From Emiliania huxleyi CCMP1516 (lineage: Eukaryota; Haptophyta; Isochrysidales; Noelaerhabdaceae): a stretch of DNA of 64,000 nucleotides. Location: NCBI RefSeq assembly GCF_000372725.1, contig NW_005196681.1:407107-471106 (forward strand), written 5' to 3'. Within the stretch, counting starts at the first letter, position 1; every line of letters starts with the position of its first letter. Below, in pieces: positions 52,029 to 64,000 of the stretch. The translations under genes and the position numbers were made by a program. The notes below the pieces were generated by a model. The model made no database searches and was not told the origin of the DNA. It worked only from the letters and a program-made list of their open reading frames with translations.

Positions 52029-53722
52029 GCAGCTCCAGCTTCGAGAACAGCCATTTCGCTCGAGCCATCTCGGCTCTCCCGCCCCCCGGCACTCCATTGC
52101 GCTGGCGGCATTTTGCCCCACTGGCTGTCCTCTCTCGGCTTTCGCGCGGCCGTCTGCGGTGTGTGGTGTGCGGCGGGAGCAGGGCATGAGGAGCAGGCTC
52201 TCTAGCAGTCCCCACATCTGGGTTGGGACCACAGAAGGTGTGCAGCCGCGCGATTTTCTTCAGTTACAGAGACCCATGCCATCTGGGCGAGCGGCCGCGC
52301 ACCAACCATAGAGGTCGACATCGATTTTCAGGAGTGCAAACTGTGTCGGCGCGCGCGGCACCGAACGCACTTTGTCCAGCACGCACATGGGCGATGGTGC
52401 GCGGCTCTGCACACGCATTCATTCACAACACTCTTCATTCACGAGGTCGAGCGACAGAGCGAAGAGATTTTTAGCCATCAGTACCGAGAACAAATCTCTA
52501 TCAAAAAGTGCGTTAAGATGCGCCGCGTCCCGCGAGGAGCTTGACCTGGGGCGCGCATGATGGTCCTCTGCGGCGACACCTGTAGACACGCCCGATGCGA
52601 TTCCGGGAGCGAGGCGCGACCTGGTTCTTTGTTTGAGAGCCGATGCGTGCGAGGCCTGACGAGATCCCATATCTGAGACGGCTCCCGGGGTGGCTCACAT
52701 ACCTTCATTGTGGAGGCGGCTCATTGTGGAGGCGCGGACGCGGCGATCATTTGTCATTTGACAACAAGAATCAAGATGAAGTTGAAGATCTTCCCAAAAA
52801 CACGCAAACCGCAAACGACGCGCTTTACCCCTTGTTCTACAAGATACACACACTTCAGACACGCTACAGACATTCAGACAACAACATGCACATGCACATG
52901 CACATGCACATGCACATGACATACATGTTTGCTGCCTGTAAAGAGGCACACCATTTGATTTTGGGTATGCCTGGCACGTTTCCTCATAGAGATGGGAAAA
53001 CAAATGATGGCACGGCCTGACCTTCCTGCTGCTTTGGTAGTATGCACTGCTATCTTCCTGATTATAGCAGAGGCCCGCAAGACCCCTTAGGCGACGCAGC
53101 TGCAAGTCAGCTTGATGACGAGCAGCAGACACCGAGCGATTTTGATACACCACAATGTCCAGAAGGGTACGACGCCGACGGAGCGAGGGTGCCGTCTTTC
53201 GATGAATGTTGAAAGGTCTGAAGACAACTTGGCTTATGTCGGGAACATTCCGCCTCCCCCAGAGATCCGACCGAACGAGAAATAGATCCAGGCCCGGCTC
53301 CACATCCACCGCTACGTAGCCGTGCTTGCGCGCCATAAAGTCGATTGCCATGGCACTGGAGCCATAGTACATCCTCCGTCCCAGTTCAACCTGCTTCTCC
53401 ACGAGACATTCGGCGGCGGCTTCTCGCCGCCTGCAGTTGCAAAGATCAACCGCCTTGCGCGCATGGCTCAACGCTCGGGCGTTGACCGCACCGCGTACCC
53501 TCCCCACTCCCGCCTCTCATTTGTGTCACACCACGCGGAACGCATCTCCATCGCTTCGGTGAAGGGGGTGAACCGTGCCATCCTCGATCGCCGTGCTAAG
53601 CTCGCTTCCGAGCTCTCACGCCGCGCGTAGGGCCCCTAGGGGCCTAGAGAACACAACCCCCTCTCTCTTTTCTCCCAGTAAGCTAAAAACGTACAAGGCC
53701 CAGGCCGACCTCCATTCAAGAA
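52029..53722. other. intergenic with one weak ORF
   Basis: No domain-bearing gene was recognised. A CACATG hexamer array lies at 52887-52918. An open frame at 53322-53630 (+) ends AILDRRAKLASELSRRA and has no known motif; it could be the end of a mobile-element protein. The longer minus-strand frame across 52695-53507 overlaps it, and neither is convincing. Confidence 0.4.
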
Positions 53723-55797
53723 GGAAAAATTGCAGTTTACTACGTTTTGAGCTTTTCTCTTGCAGATTACTACACACCACACAATCCACCTTGCAGATTA
53801 CTACACACACACAATCCACCTTGCAGATTACTACTCACCACACAACCCACCTTGCAGATTACTACACACCACACAAACCACCTTGCAGATTACTACGCAC
53901 CACACAAACCACCCTGCAGATTACTACGCACCACACAACCCACCTTGCAGATTACTACACACCACACAAACCACCCTGCAGATTACTACGCACCACACAA
54001 TCCACCTTGCAGATTACTACGCACCACACATTCATCGCAGATTACGCGGAGAGAGAACGTACGCGGACATGCTCCAAGGTTGAACAGTGGCACACTCTGG
54101 CGACGACGAGGATGCTTCTCAGACCGCCGCAGCCCTCACCGCAGCTGCCGGCGCCGACGACGCAGGTCTAGGGTACCCAGGCTCCCGGCCGTTGTGCGGG
54201 GAGCGAACCTTAACGACCGCGCAGAAGCTTTCTGAGCGAACCAATCGGGCCAGGATCATCAGCATATGTCCCCTCCACAACATCGTGGGCGTTTGAGCGG
54301 TATTTGAGGAGCACCGCGACTCTGAAGTTCGGCCGGGTGGTCTGCAGACCCCCCCCCCGGAGCAGCAGAGGCTCCGTGGGGTTGAAAAGTCGACGCTGGG
54401 AGTCGCACTCGTCAAGCCATCGCAGGACCACGTGGTCCGCACGTACCGCCCACATCCCCTCCACCACTGAGAAGGCGCAGATCGACCGCCGGGCCGCGTA
54501 GCCGTCGTTAAGGAGCGGTTTTTGGAGCCGTACGAAGAGGTCCCAGACGGGCGAAGATGCGCTTTTTCGACGACCACACGCGATGTGGTATCTGGTTTTT
54601 GCTAAAAACGGGCCGCCTAGTGCAGCATCACTGGTACAACACGCAACCACACTGATAGCTCCACACTAGCCGGTATAGGCGAGCACCGGCGGCCTAACCG
54701 TCGCCGCTCGCGGCGGAGCCGACGGCGGAGCCACGGGCGGGTGCGACCTTTTGGGGGGACATGAGCTCGCCAGGACGTCACCGATGGCTCGGCGCGCCTC
54801 TTCCCGCCAGCGCGGGGCGGCCCACCTACAGGAGCGAGGGGGAGGTGGTCGTGAGCTCACTTTGTCGGCCGCGCGCGAGGTGAAAACTGGGTCTGAGGCG
54901 CGCAGGAGGCGAGGTTGGGCGCGCCGGCGGTCGAGCCACCGAAGAATTCGACGTGGCGCAGCTCCGCGCCGGCGGGGACGACCAAGCACATGATGTCGGC
55001 GGCGGTCGCGCGACGAGCGAGAGCCGCAGGGGCCCTCTAAGAGCCAGGCGCCGAAAAGCAGCGTGAGCGGCGGCCGCGATCAGCCACCTGTGGGCGGTCA
55101 CCGGGGTTGCGGTCAAGCTCGCGACGGGGTAGATCCTGTGCCTCTCATATCACTGGTGGGCTGGGTGTGCAGCAGCAGCGCTCAAAAAGAGGGAAAAAAA
55201 GCGGCTGCTACTTTGACTGTCGACTCTCTCGACACACCGTCCTCGGCCCCGATGAAAAGCTGGCTGGTGGTCGCGCGCAGCGCGTCGACGCGGGTCCGAC
55301 TGATCGGGCACCTCGGCTGGGTCCATCGGCAAGAGGCCCGCGCCGTCGGGCGGCCCCGGGAGCGCATGATGCCCCTCCGAGAGGCGCTGAGGCCCCGCCG
55401 AGATCGCGCTGGTTTGGCACGAAAAACACGAGGCGCCAAGGGGGGGGGTGGAGCCTCGGTACCCTAGACAGGGCCGATGGCGAACGCACCAGCCTTGCCA
55501 GCTCCATCTCGCGCGTCTCGGCAGTACGGTTGCCGCAGGTGCGGCGCCCCGGTCAGGAAGGGCTGCGGGTGCAAAAACCAACCTCGGATTTTCAGGTGAG
55601 TAATCGCGATGAATGTGTGATGAGTAGTAATCTGCAAGGTGGGTTGTGTGGTGCGTAGTAATCTGCAAGGTGGATTGTGTGGTGCGTAGTAATCTGCAAG
55701 GTGGATTGTGTGTGTGTAGTAATCTGCAAGGTGGATTGTGTGGTGTGTAGTAATCTGCAAGAGAAAAGCTCAAAACGTAGTAAACTGCAATTTTTCC
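53723..55797. mobile_element. Mutator-like element, 2075 bp, 9-bp target duplication
   Basis: Ends are inverted repeats starting GGAAAAATTGCAGTTTACTA and continuing into about 30-bp subrepeats (TTGCAGATTACTAC...CACC). Nine subrepeats lie on the left (53760-54045) and five, inverted, on the right (55616-55765). The exact 9-bp duplication ATTCAAGAA (53714-53722, 55798-55806) and the GG(A)5TTGCAG end are typical of Mutator-like elements. The interior (54080-55600) has only broken frames, for example LRWLDECDSQRRLFNPTEPL on the minus strand, with no MULE transposase motif that I can identify. Probably non-autonomous with captured DNA. Confidence 0.9.
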
Positions 55798-55805
55798 ATT
55801 CAAGA

Positions 55806-58131
55806 ATGATCCGCCCCCGCTCGACGCGCAAAAGGAGAGTCGTGATCGAGTCCTTGGAGTATGGCCAGCCGACCTACTCCGCACTGGTGCATTTGGTCTG
55901 GCTCGTCCTGTTGCTGGGGTTGACAGTGTCCCTCCCTGCGCCAAAGAAGCCTCTGCTGCTCGGCGAGCCGAACCGCGCGGCATCGCTTGCGAGAAGGCAG
56001 TGGTGGCGTACTCCACAGCGGGCAAAGCCACCTCCTCCTGAGCCGCCCGCGCCTCTCCACCGCTCCTTGTATCGCTGGGCAAGCGATCACCGGCTGGCCC
56101 TGATTGAGGTGTGTGCCAGCAGTCCTGACGTCAGAATTCTGCATTACTTTCCGCACACAGATGGCCCTCCCGGTGTAGGTTGCGCGCATCGTGCTCTCCC
56201 TCTGCCTCGTTCGCCGCTGCGTCCAGATCGGGCCGTCCGTCCTCGAATCCGTCTGCCGCTGGCAGCCGCGTGCACTCGGCAACGCGGTCGCTCTGCAGCG
56301 TCTACCCACGGGCGAGCTCGAGTTCTCGTGGGTGGAGCCCGGGGACGGGTACAGGGACAGATGGAGGCGCCTCGCCGTGCTGCAGTGCGAGCAAAAGGCG
56401 TCAGCGGAGCGAGGTCCAACGGAGCGAGGTCCAGCTTCGCCTGGGCGGGCCGCGTCTCGAGACGGGCCGCAGTCGCCGCGCCAGTCGGCGCAGTCGCCCC
56501 TGCCCTTCCGCTGCTGCGGCTCCGAGGCACTTGGACCACGCAAGCTCACGCGCTGCTCGCTGCGCGTGGGCACGGTGACGGCCCAGTGCATCGTCGGCGA
56601 CGTCACGCCGGACGCCCCCGTGCTGTGCGCAGCTCGACGCTGCAGCCGTCCTGTGCGCGTGTGGCATGCCAACGACCCGCCCGAGCCGTTCCCCGCAGGT
56701 GCGTGATGCTCGAGGTTGCGGCGCGGCCAGAGGCGTCGCCGGCGAGCGTCAGAGAGAGGGTTGGTTCCGCTCCTCCGCGCTAGCCCACATCCTCACCCCT
56801 CACCCTCGCCCTCACCCTCGCCCTCACCCTCACCCTCACCCTCGCCCTAGCCCTCGCCCTCGCCCTCACCCTCAGGTCGCCGCCGTCTCCTCCGCGGCGT
56901 CCGGCGCGGGCCTCCTCACCTTCCTCGTGCCGTACGACTCCTTCTCGGCGGTCGCCACCCTCCTCCGCCTCGTCGACGGGCCAAGCTTCGAGCCTAACGC
57001 GCGGCCGCGGCTGCAGCGGTGGATGGCGCTGCTGCCGCGCGGGCTCTACTCGAGCCGCCTCCGCGAGGGGCTCGCCTTTCTCCTCTCGGTGGTGGTTCCG
57101 AGCGCGTCGCTCGTCTGGTCGCCGCGCCACTGCGCCGAAGCCCACTCCAGCCGACAGCGGCACCCGTCCCAGCCCTCGCCCGCACCCCAACCCTAGGGCC
57201 GCCTGGTCGCTCTACGCCAACGTCTCGCTCATCGAGCGGCTCGTGCTCCGGCTGCGCAGCCTGCTGCACCGCGTCACCGCCGCCTTTGTCGGCCACCGAG
57301 TCCTGCCTCTCGTCGAGCTCGCGAGGTGGGGCTTTGCCCACGCCGACGACTTTCTCAAGCGGGCCACCGTCGAGTTTTACGAGCGGCTGCGGCCTGCGCT
57401 GATGGTCGCTCTGCCGCTCCACCGCCAAGCAGCGCCGGCGCGACTTGCCGCGTCGCCGCCGCCCCGCGAGTCACCACGCCCGCGCCTTGCACAGGTGGTC
57501 TCCGCACTGGCCGTGGTTGTGCCGGTCTACCACGCGGCGCTGCGGCACGCGCTGCACCTCTTCGCCGTGTGCCGTCGCTTGGCGGTGCCGCTGAAGCAGG
57601 CCCGACCGCCTCGCCCCTCGCCCGCCTGGCCGCGGCGGGTGACGCTGGGGGTGGCACGCATAGGCTTGGTCTGTGGCGGGCTCGGTCGCGGCGGCGCTCC
57701 TCTCCGCCGGGCAGAGCGGGCTGCGCGGCGTGCTGGCGGCGGCGGCGGCGGTGGCCAGGGCCTCGGTCGGCATTTCTGTCCGCGATTTCTTGGGCGTGCA
57801 CGTGCGATGGCTCTACCAATTAGCGGTGTTCAGGGGAGTGCAGCCCGTTGCGCAGGCGGGGACGGCGGCGACGAACTTGGTGAGGGGGGCGCACAGGCTC
57901 GTCTCGCCCGACGCGCGGGACGCGATCAGGGATCGGCTGCAGTCCATTCGCCAGTCGTCGGCGGAGGAGCGAGCCGCGATCGCCAGGGGTTCGGCGAACG
58001 CTGGACGGCCGAGGCGGCCGCAATACAGATGGGCGTTTCACCGGCCGAGGCAGCCCGCAGAGGAGGACAAGCCGGACTACTCGCTGCACGTTGGGAGGCG
58101 GCCCAGGGCTCTAGCCGCCGTGGTCGCATAG
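55806..58131 (+). CDS. unidentified multi-exon membrane protein
   Basis: Resolved exons are 55806-56108, one from 56179, 56876-57120, 57197-57404, 57495-57599 and 57664-58131. Introns at 56109-56178 and 57405-57494 are GT-AG; those at 57121-57196 and 57600-57663 are GC-AG. Exon 1 encodes a hydrophobic span (VHLVWLVLLLGLTVSLPAP). Later exons have amphipathic and hydrophobic stretches (VVSALAVVVPVYHAALRHAL; GSVAAALLSAGQSGLRGVLA) and a basic C-terminus. The intron before 56876 is made of CCCTCA/CCCTCG units. No family is recognised. The ATG overlaps the last base of the Mutator-like target duplication, so the 5' UTR is now transposon sequence or the true start lies elsewhere. Confidence 0.5.
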
Positions 58132-60034
<1,903 letters not shown>

Positions 60035-60212
60035 CTGTTTAAGGTGTTGCTTGCTGCGCAAATGGGGTCGGACACAGGGCGCAGCTCATGCTAAGAGCTA
60101 GAAGGGGAGCTAGAGAGAACGACTACCCTGTCCCGTTATTGCGTACACCAACACCACAAAGCTCTCTCTCTCCTGTCCTCACTCAGGGGGGTCACAACTA
60201 CCGAGTCCTGGT
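60035..60212 (+). repeat. dispersed repeat, copy 2 (inverted partner at 6721-6905)
   Basis: See the copy at 6721-6905. This copy lies about 100 bp upstream of a lower-GC small gene. Confidence 0.85.
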
Positions 60213-60311
60213 TCGAGTCCGCACGATGCACGCCACCGCGGGGCCCCGCCCCCGCACGCCACCGCACGCCCCCGCGAGAGGAGATCCGCAAGGTCAACCA
60301 TCGCAACGGCA

Positions 60312-60824
60312 ATGGAGGACGAGCACGGGAAGACGTGTACAGGAGACATTACGTGTGAGGGATTCCCGCAGCTGCCCTTCCAGTTCGCGTACGACTCGCT
60401 TCTGGACCGCATGTGCCGTAGCCATGAGCGGGACTCAGAGCTCAGAGCCATGCTCAGAGGCTGCAGCCACTATTCGTTCACTCGCAAGGATTTAGAAGAG
60501 AGAGAGCAGGCTGCAAATGCACAGATCGAGGAGCTGAATTCACAAATTGAGGATCTGAGTGCTTCGATACTATCTGACCTGCGACGAGAAGTCGATGCAA
60601 TGTCGCCGTACGAGGTGCTAATGAATGCACCACAACTGTGGAGTGAATTTTCACCGGAAGAATGGCTTGACATGCACAGGTTGAGACCGCAAGAGCATCG
60701 GTTGGCTGCGGTGCGTGTTAGGATTGCGGAATTACGGGCTTTGAATTGGAATACGGAATTATCTCAATGGGAAAAGCCGAATACGGAATTGGATTCAAGG
60801 GCGGCTTTGGAACACGGACTTTGA
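60312..60824 (+). CDS. small coiled-coil protein, first member of a tandem family
   Basis: This single exon of 170 aa starts MEDEHGKTCTGDITCEGFPQ. The core GFPQLPFQFAYDSLLDRM is followed by a predicted coiled coil (EEREQAANAQIEELNSQIED) and the phrase AMSPYEVLMNAP. The base composition is lower in GC than neighbouring genes. A related, damaged copy follows at once and a third C-terminal fragment lies further on. The family is not recognised. The tandem array and composition hint at transfer or recent amplification (inference). Confidence 0.6.
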   Translation: MEDEHGKTCTGDITCEGFPQLPFQFAYDSLLDRMCRSHERDSELRAMLRGCSHYSFTRKDLEEREQAANAQIEELNSQIEDLSASILSDLRREVDAMSPYEVLMNAPQLWSEFSPEEWLDMHRLRPQEHRLAAVRVRIAELRALNWNTELSQWEKPNTELDSRAALEHGL

Positions 60825-60840
60825 GATCCGAAGGTCGGAG

Positions 60841-61191
60841 AGGGGGCTGCGGTGCGTGTCAGAAGACCTCTTCCGATCGCTCAGTGTTGAAGAGATCAAA
60901 GAAGGTGATGTAGCGTGTGACGGATTCCCACAGCTGCCCTACCAATATGCGTACGACGCGCTCCTTCAACGGTTCTTCAACGGTCATGCTCGCGTTGCCG
61001 AGCTCAAAGAGCTACTCAAAGCGAAAGACGAGAAAGAGTGGAAGAAAAATATGCTCGACCGTTCTATGGGCGCAATCTTCGACCCTCCACAGATTAGGGA
61101 GTTGAAGGCTCAGATCCGGTCTGATCTATGTCGAGTGATCAAGAGAGAGAGATTTTTGAAGACCAACAAGAAATCACGACTCTCACAGTGA
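60841..61191 (+). pseudogene. second tandem copy, lacking an ATG
   Basis: The frame (MSEDLF read from GTG at 60856) has GDVACDGFPQLPYQYAYDAL and AELKELL, clearly homologous to the first copy's GDITCEGFPQLPFQFAYDSL. No ATG precedes the conserved core. It starts inside a repeated phrase (GGCTGCGGTGCGTGT at about 60704 and 60847), consistent with an unequal-crossover junction. Confidence 0.6.
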
Positions 61192-61251
61192 TTTGGGCTC
61201 GGCAGCTCGTTAGCCCTCAGCCGAAGCTGGGGCCGGACTTCTCTCTGTGAT

Positions 61252-61420
61252 CAATGCAATGTCGCCGTACGAGGTGCTAATGAATGCACCGTTCCACGAG
61301 ACGCCCGCCACAAGCGATTTGTTAGATTGCGATCTCAAGTACGACGCAGATACTCTTGAGCACTTCAGCTCACCTTTCGGTTACGAAGGCCCGGAGTGTT
61401 CCTTTTCCTCTCTTTTCTGA
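61252..61420 (+). pseudogene. third tandem copy, C-terminal fragment
   Basis: The open frame repeats AMSPYEVLMNAP (DNA nearly identical to 60599-60630) and continues FHETPATSDLLDCDLKYD to a TGA at about 61418-61420. The conserved N-terminal core is missing, so this is a remnant or the original C-terminus of copy 2. Confidence 0.55.
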
Positions 61421-61736
61421 TTTGACTACTGATCTCTTGATTGACCTATTCTAGACGTGCCACGCCCCGAGATCGGTGTACGGTGTGTGTGTCGGCCTAC
61501 CCGTCACAAATCCTTTTCCGTCGCTATCACTAGACACGCCACGCCCCGAGGGCGGGCCCGGCGCCCATGGGGCGCCGGCCATTCTCCTCTAGTTGACAAG
61601 AAAAAAACGTCCTTCACACTGTGTCAGAGCGGTGCACCGGACCTCGGCGTGCCCCCCCTCTTGAAGCCATTTGCTTGCCTTGCTTGCCACCCGTCAAGCA
61701 AATAGAATTTTGGCCGCAGAGCGCGCCTCACGTCCT
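61421..61736. other. upstream region of the Tudor/chromo-barrel gene
   Basis: Contains CACGCCACGCCCCGAG-like phrases twice (about 61457 and 61534). No gene is seen. Confidence 0.4.
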
Positions 61737-64000
61737 ATGGGCATTGCAAAGGATTGGGGCTCTCATCTTATTCCGGGCGACAAGCTCCTCGCGCGCGACA
61801 CGGACGGGGAATGGGGAAAGGCGCGAGTGATCGATGTCGACACTCGAGCCGGCGAGACGCTCGCGCTGCGCGTGCATTTTATTGGTTGGAGCACCGCAAA
61901 CGACAAGTGGATTCGGGTGGGCGCTCGCAGCATGCGGCCGTGCGAGGATTCGCGCAGCCTGGGAGGCCCCGCTTTGATCGGGCGGCGGGTGCAGCTGCAG
62001 TGGGAGGAGGGCGTGTGGTACGACGCTCGCGTCACACGATTCGACACCAACACCCAGCGGCACAGCATTGTCTTCGACGAGGATGGGTACGAGGGCTGGT
62101 ACCACCTCGAGCACGAGCAAGCAAACTCCCTGCTGAAGTGGATCGACGGCTCTGAACGAGCCGCTCGAAAAGGGCCGCCCGCCGCCGAACCCGCCGCCTC
62201 GAAGCCCGCCACGCCCCCCGCCCCGAAGCCTCCAGCAGCAGCGGCGTCAGCGCCAAACTTCTTCGGGGCGGGACGGCCTCTGGCGCCCAAGCCGCGGCCC
62301 AGGCCGGACAAGAGCGGTGTGGAGAGGCCGGACAAGAGCGGTGTGGAGAAGAGGCGTCCCACCATCTCCGTGTCGGGGGGCTCGTCGAGCGGGTGGTCGG
62401 ACGAGGACGAGCAGCCGCTCAGCACTCGCTTCCGCAAGGCCGACGCGGCAGAGACTTCCTCAGAGGACGAGCAGCCGCTCAGTGCGCGCCTGCGCGTGGC
62501 AGAGGCGGGGCGGGCAGAGGCGGGGCGGGCAGAGGCGGGGCGGGCAGAGGCGGGGCGGGCAGAGGCGGGGCGGGCAGCCGAGCCGAGAGCCGCTGCCCGG
62601 ACGAGGAGAGGAGAGGACGTGCTGCGGCCGGGTCCGTGGCGGGCAGAGGAGCCTGGCCGCCCACCACCCCCAGCCTCCTTACGCCTCGCCCTTCCGCCGC
62701 AGGGGCGCGCTGCTGGTATGTCGACCGGGGGGAGAGGGTCCTTGTGAGCGTGCTCAAGGCACCAGATCACGCGAGATGGCCCGAGATCGGAGAGAGGGGT
62801 CCTTGTCCTTGTCCTTGTCCTTGTCGTGCTCGAGCCACCACCCTCCGCCCTCCCACCAGGTGCACCACGACGACGTCCCGCCGTACTACTCGGTGAGCTT
62901 GCCGGGCGGCGTCGAGCGGTCAACTCTGCGCGAGTACCTCACCCTCGCCTCGACCCTCGCCTCGACCCTCGCCTCGCACGCCGACGAGGCGGCGAGGGCG
63001 GGAGAGCCAGTCATGTCGCGGCAAGGCACCGCCTCCGGCGAGCCGAAGGAGCCCCTCGAGCCCCTGCTCCAGCCCCCGCAGCCGGTCGAGGTCGAGGAGG
63101 ATGACAGCGACGACGACCTGCCCCTCGCCCGCCGAAAGGAGCGGCTGCTGGCGCCTCGCGGAATCACGCAAAAGAGGCGCCGCTCGCCAGAGGCGGTGGT
63201 GTGTCGCCTTCCGGAGGGGGCGGAGGGGGCGGAGGGGGCGGCAACTGTGGCGGCGCCGATGTCTGCCGGGAAGGGGTCGGCCAAGGCGCAGGAGGGGGAG
63301 GGGGAGGGGGAGGGGGAGGAGGAGGAGGAGAGGGAGGAGGAGGGGGAGGAGGAGGGGGAGGAGGGGAGGGGGGGGGAGGAGGAGGAGGAGGAGGGGGAGG
63401 AGGGCCTCGAGGTCGGAGCCTGCATCGAGGCGCAGGACCTGCAGGGCTGCTGGCGCGCCGCCACCGTGATCGCCGCCAAGCAGAACGAAGGTCGCTCCTC
63501 GGTGCGGGTCCACTTCGAAGGGCGCGAGCCGTCGCACGACGCGTGGATCCGCGTCGGCGTCGGGCTGCTGCGCCCCCTCGGCCTGCAGACGGCGGGGGCG
63601 GGGAGCGGGGCGGGGGGGGCGTCCGAGGAGCCCACGCTCTGCAGCTGGCGGTGGGAGGAGGACGGGCGGCTGACTGGGCGCGTGTACGGCAAGGCGGGCT
63701 TCAAGGACGGCACCCGCGCCAGCATGAGCGGTGGACCCGTCCAGCTCGCGGTGGACTCGTGCACGACACGTCGACGACACCCTCCCGTAGGCACCGTCAT
63801 CAGCACGAGCGCCGTCTCCCTCGAGCAGGAGCTCGAGTCCCACTCGCGCGTGGTGACCGAGTCGGGCACGGCGTACAACCTCGGGCTGGCAGCCTCGGGC
63901 CGCCGGGGAGGAGGGGAAGGGGAGGGCCCTCCCCCACCCAGCCTCGCTGCGAGCAGGCGGACGAGGGGCCGGCCGAGCTGCCCGTGCGCGGCGTCGTCGC
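61737..64000 (+). CDS. Tudor/chromo-barrel chromatin-reader-like protein (3' end beyond window)
   Basis: Starts MGIAKDWGSHLIPGDKLLAR. A chromo-barrel/Tudor-knot unit follows (VHFIGWSTANDKWIRVGA), then a second barrel (RVQLQWEEGVWYDARVTRFD, DEDGYEGWYHLEHE). A low-complexity part has five AEAGR repeats. Exons 62703-62758, 62860-63709 and from 63791 are joined by GC-AG introns. They carry VHHDDVPPYYSVSLPGG, an acidic Glu/Gly tract, a third barrel (GCWRAATVIAAKQNEGRSSV, VHFEGREPSHDAWIRVG) and RVYGKAGFKDGTVISTSAV. The donor before 62703 is unresolved. Such barrels bind methylated histones or nucleic acid. The role is probably chromatin-related. Confidence 0.7.
63710..63790 (+). repeat. intron with diverged exon duplication and ACGTCG filler
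   Basis: The intron start GCACCCGCGCCAGCATGAGC and exon start GCACCGTCATCAGCACGAGC match at 16 of 23 positions. The filler ACACGTCGACGACACC ends CCCGTAG. GC-AG, 81 bp. Confidence 0.75.

Noticed and set aside
53760..54045. Regular 30-bp repeats resembling a CRISPR array
   Set aside because: Units are directly tandem without unique spacers and recur inverted at 55616-55765 as part of Mutator-like TIRs.
60211..60221. GGTTCGAGTCC, an exact match to a tRNA T-loop / B-box consensus
   Set aside because: No cloverleaf, acceptor stem or A-box could be found around it, and the repeat partner at 6721 lacks this segment. Treated as chance.

Overview
The window looks like nuclear DNA of a GC-rich unicellular alga, most plausibly a haptophyte (inference). 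The grounds are intron-rich genes with strong G/C third-position bias, eukaryote-only proteins (NAA25, TOM70, MADS-box, bromodomain and Tudor-type readers), a plastid-type ABC1 kinase, and heavy LINE, DNA-transposon and simple-repeat content. Of about 41 introns whose frame I could join by hand, about 27 start with GC, about 13 with GT and one with GA. Nearly all end in AG followed by exonic G. Two runs of 100 N are assembly gaps. All exon coordinates come from manual reading.

Layout. 0-10 kb: the last exon of an acidic protein, a bromodomain gene (-), a lower-GC ORF followed by a broken PIF1-like helicase, a truncated VIT/CCC1 iron-transporter gene and several dispersed repeats. 10-17.6 kb: NAA25 (+) and a proline/cysteine-rich PqiA-domain membrane protein (-). 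17.7-25.2 kb: a repeat-rich tract with LINE tails, a TIR element, a cysteine-rich type I membrane protein, a YxFGD-repeat protein and a 2.9-kb 5'-truncated LINE. 25.5-34.4 kb: a secreted-looking FHA-SH3 protein (-), an ABC1-family kinase (+) and a TOM70-like receptor (+). 34.8-41.7 kb: a RING pseudogene, an unidentified gene (+), a Baeyer-Villiger monooxygenase (-) and a DMT/EamA transporter (-). 42-52 kb: a fold-back element, a HET/TIR-like plus ankyrin protein (+), an acyl-CoA synthetase (-) and a MADS-box gene (+). 53.7-64 kb: a Mutator-like element directly against the ATG of an unidentified membrane protein, a tandem small-protein family, and a Tudor/chromo-barrel protein that runs off the end.

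The most interesting signal is in the introns. At least nine short introns (66-156 bp, mostly 66-83) begin with a 16-31 bp copy of the start of the following exon. Filler then follows, ending in AG: telomere-like CCCTAA repeats, ACGTCC-type repeats, AT-rich DNA or unique DNA. The exonic duplication supplies the GY or GA 5' splice site and the filler supplies the AG. This looks like recent, repeated intron birth by staggered-break repair or insertion. One gene (PqiA type) carries four such introns. The second strong signal is a LINE family with a (TTTC)n tail whose copies are 2902, 106, 77 and 34 bp long, each flanked by an exact 11-bp target duplication.

The genes are not an operon or pathway. 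They are separate housekeeping, membrane and regulatory genes spaced by mobile DNA.
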